Source of the DNA: JAGTRP01 sp035655235
GTDB lineage: Bacteria; Pseudomonadota; Gammaproteobacteria; Burkholderiales; Rhodocyclaceae
Length of the DNA: 7,055 nucleotides
NCBI GenBank assembly: GCA_035655235.1
Contig: DASRUX010000366.1
Coordinates: forward strand, 1-7,055
Direction: 5' to 3'
Under the pieces are notes generated by a model. It was not told the DNA's origin, searched no databases, and saw only the letters and a program-made list of their open reading frames with translations. Each line of letters begins with the position of its first letter. Positions within the stretch are counted from its first letter, which is position 1. The translations under genes were made by a program, and so were the position numbers. Positions 5,603 through 7,055 of this stretch are shown piece after piece.

Positions 5603-6321
5603 CCGCTCCCCTGGCTTTCATTCCCGGCTGGGGCCTGGGCCGCGGCCCCTGGCAGCCGACGGTGGATGCCCTGGGCGGCAGCGTCGTCGACCTTCCCGGC
5701 TACGGCGGCAGCCCCCTCATTGAGGATTTCGACCTCGCCGCCGCGGCCCTGGCTGAGACGCTGCCCACCGGCGCCATCCTCTGCGGCTGGTCCCTGGGCG
5801 CCATGCTGGCCTTGGCGTCCGCCGCCCGCGCTCCGCAGAAGATTTCCAAGCTCATCCTGGTAGCCGGCACCGCCTCCTTCGTCCAGCGGGAAGGCTGGCC
5901 CCACGCCATGGCCCCCGAGGTGCTGGCGGAATTCACCGCCGCCGTCGCCGCTGATGTGGAAGCCACCCTGCCCCGCTTCGTGGGCAACTTCAACCGGGGC
6001 GAAACGCGGGCCAGGGCGGTCACCCGGGAACTCCTGGAGCGGGCCGATCCCCGACCCGGCTCCGCAACCCTGGCCACCGGCCTTGCCTGGCTGCGGGATG
6101 CGGATCTGCGGACCATCGTCCCCACCGTCGCCACGCCGACCCTGATCATCCACGGCGCCCACGATTCCCTCATGCCTTTGCCGGCGGCCGAGGCCCTCGC
6201 CGCCCTGATGCCCCGGGCTCGCCTGGAAGTCTTCCCTGCCAGCGCCCACGCCCCGTTCATTTCCGATCCGGCCGGCTTCCAGGCCCGGGTTGCCGCCTTC
6301 CTGCATGACCCAGCCGCCTAA
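5599..6321 (+). CDS. bioH: Pimeloyl-[acyl-carrier protein] methyl ester esterase
   Basis: BioH is an alpha/beta-hydrolase that cleaves the methyl ester of pimeloyl-ACP, ending chain elongation and yielding the BioF substrate. The 240-residue product has the oxyanion segment PGWGLG (Trp11), the nucleophile elbow GWSLG with Ser65, Asp189 in HGAHDSLMP and His217 in SAHAPF, a complete Ser-Asp-His triad. The LILVAGTASFV segment after the elbow and the following helical cap region are as in E. coli BioH (256 aa; Ser82, Asp207, His235). The protein is slightly short at the N-terminus, but the hydrolase core is complete. It starts with GTG overlapping the bioF stop (GTGA), with GAGGGAG five bases upstream. 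It overlaps bioC by 17 bases in another frame. The BioC-BioH pairing in one operon firmly distinguishes it from a generic hydrolase. Confidence 0.94.
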   Translation: MTAPLAFIPGWGLGRGPWQPTVDALGGSVVDLPGYGGSPLIEDFDLAAAALAETLPTGAILCGWSLGAMLALASAARAPQKISKLILVAGTASFVQREGWPHAMAPEVLAEFTAAVAADVEATLPRFVGNFNRGETRARAVTRELLERADPRPGSATLATGLAWLRDADLRTIVPTVATPTLIIHGAHDSLMPLPAAEALAALMPRARLEVFPASAHAPFISDPAGFQARVAAFLHDPAA

Positions 6322-7055
6322 GCACCTCATCCGGCAGTCCTTCGAAAAAGCCGCCGGCACCTACGACAGCGCCGCCCAGGTCCAACGCCGCATCTGCGGC
6401 TGGCTGGCCAGTGGCTTGCCGGCGGGCGCCGCCCCGGGCATTGCGGTGGATGTGGGCTGCGGCACCGGCTATGCCCTGCGCCTCCTGGGGGAACGTTTCC
6501 CCACCAGCCATCTGGTCGGAATCGATCTTTCGCCCGCCATGCTGGCCAAGGTACGCCCCGGCGCCTTTCGCTTGGCCGGGGACGCCGAGCATCTGCCCCT
6601 GGCCGACGCTTCGGTCCACCTCTACTGGTCCAGCCTGGCCCTGCAATGGTGCCGCCTGGACAAGGCCCTGGGCGAAGCCCGGCGGGTGCTGTGGGACGGT
6701 GGATGCCTGGCCGTCGCCACCCTGGGCCCAGGGACCTTCGCCGAATTGCGCACCGCCTTTTCGGCGGCAGACGCCTATCGCCACACCCTGGCCTTCCTCG
6801 ATCCGGAACAGATCGCCGGGGTGCTTGCCGCCGCCGGCCTGCCCGACCACCGCATCGTGCGCCGGCAGGAGGTTTGCCATTACCCGGACCTCAAGGCCCT
6901 GCTGCGGGCGGTGAAGGCCATCGGCGCCAACCAGGTCGGCGCCGGCCGCCGCACCGGCCTCATGAGCCGGGAGGCCTGGCAGCGGGCCGAAGCGGCCTAC
7001 GAAGCCCTGCGCCAGCCCCAGGGCCTGCCCCTCACCTACGACGTCATCACCATCC
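6305..7055 (+). CDS. bioC: Malonyl-[acyl-carrier protein] O-methyltransferase, 3' end cut by window edge
   Basis: The frame opened by the ATG at 6305 stays open for 250 codons to the window end. BioC is a class I SAM-dependent methyltransferase that methylates the free carboxyl of malonyl-ACP, disguising it as a primer for the fatty-acid synthase on the way to pimelate. Visible are SFEKAAGTYDSAAQVQRR at the N-terminus, the SAM-binding VDVGCGTGYAL with Asp49 and Gly51/53/55, GIDLSPAML with the acidic Asp74, GDAEHLPLAD (92-101) and the BioC-typical WSSLALQWC (108-116). Near the end KAIGANQVGAGR and LPLTYDVI match E. coli BioC (KGIGATHLHEGR, PLTYHLF), so only about ten residues and the stop are missing. 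The start lies inside bioH (17-base overlap). I see no Shine-Dalgarno in front of it, so it probably depends on ribosomes that have translated bioH. Confidence 0.96.
   Translation, partial: MTQPPKHLIRQSFEKAAGTYDSAAQVQRRICGWLASGLPAGAAPGIAVDVGCGTGYALRLLGERFPTSHLVGIDLSPAMLAKVRPGAFRLAGDAEHLPLADASVHLYWSSLALQWCRLDKALGEARRVLWDGGCLAVATLGPGTFAELRTAFSAADAYRHTLAFLDPEQIAGVLAAAGLPDHRIVRRQEVCHYPDLKALLRAVKAIGANQVGAGRRTGLMSREAWQRAEAAYEALRQPQGLPLTYDVITI

Noticed and set aside
6411..6914. 167-codon plus-strand frame inside bioC
   Set aside because: It is in another frame than the clear BioC methyltransferase and is rich in Pro/Arg/Trp, typical of an out-of-frame reading.

Overview
This is a GC-rich window with dense coding capacity, and it reads like a chromosomal segment of a betaproteobacterium. 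A Rhodocyclales-type host (relatives of Azospira, Thauera or Dechloromonas) is my best guess. The basis is the DUF2863-type protein, a family I know mainly from betaproteobacteria, together with the BioA subfamily and the base composition. No rRNA, tRNA, CRISPR array, insertion sequence or obvious transferred island is visible. Every stretch longer than about 100 bases is accounted for by a gene.

Left part (1-1836). A truncated dusC (tRNA-dihydrouridine synthase) runs leftwards off the window edge. It diverges from a PIN-domain ribonuclease gene across 55 bases that contain a self-complementary -10 box. The PIN gene converges on, and overlaps by 7 bases, a small gene for a predicted secreted protein of unknown function. 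That gene lies directly downstream of yaaA (peroxide/iron stress protein) on the minus strand, so yaaA and the small gene may share a transcript.

Right part (1927-7055). A compact plus-strand operon starts 90 bases from yaaA, in the divergent direction. Its order is DUF2863 protein, bioA, bioF, bioH, bioC, and bioC is cut by the window end about ten residues before its expected stop. Every junction overlaps: 1 base (DUF2863/bioA), 4 bases (bioA/bioF and bioF/bioH, both GTGA) and 17 bases (bioH/bioC). This implies translational coupling. BioC methylates malonyl-ACP so that the fatty-acid machinery can build pimeloyl-ACP methyl ester. BioH removes the methyl group. BioF condenses pimeloyl-ACP with alanine to 7-keto-8-aminopelargonate (KAPA). 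BioA aminates KAPA to 7,8-diaminopelargonate. bioD and bioB are not in the window and would be expected just downstream or elsewhere.

I did not find a convincing new system. The points most worth a second look are the uncharacterised DUF2863 gene leading the biotin operon, the Cys in place of the donor-pocket Tyr in BioA, the symmetric -10 box between dusC and the PIN gene with a probable leaderless PIN message, and the small secreted protein behind yaaA.
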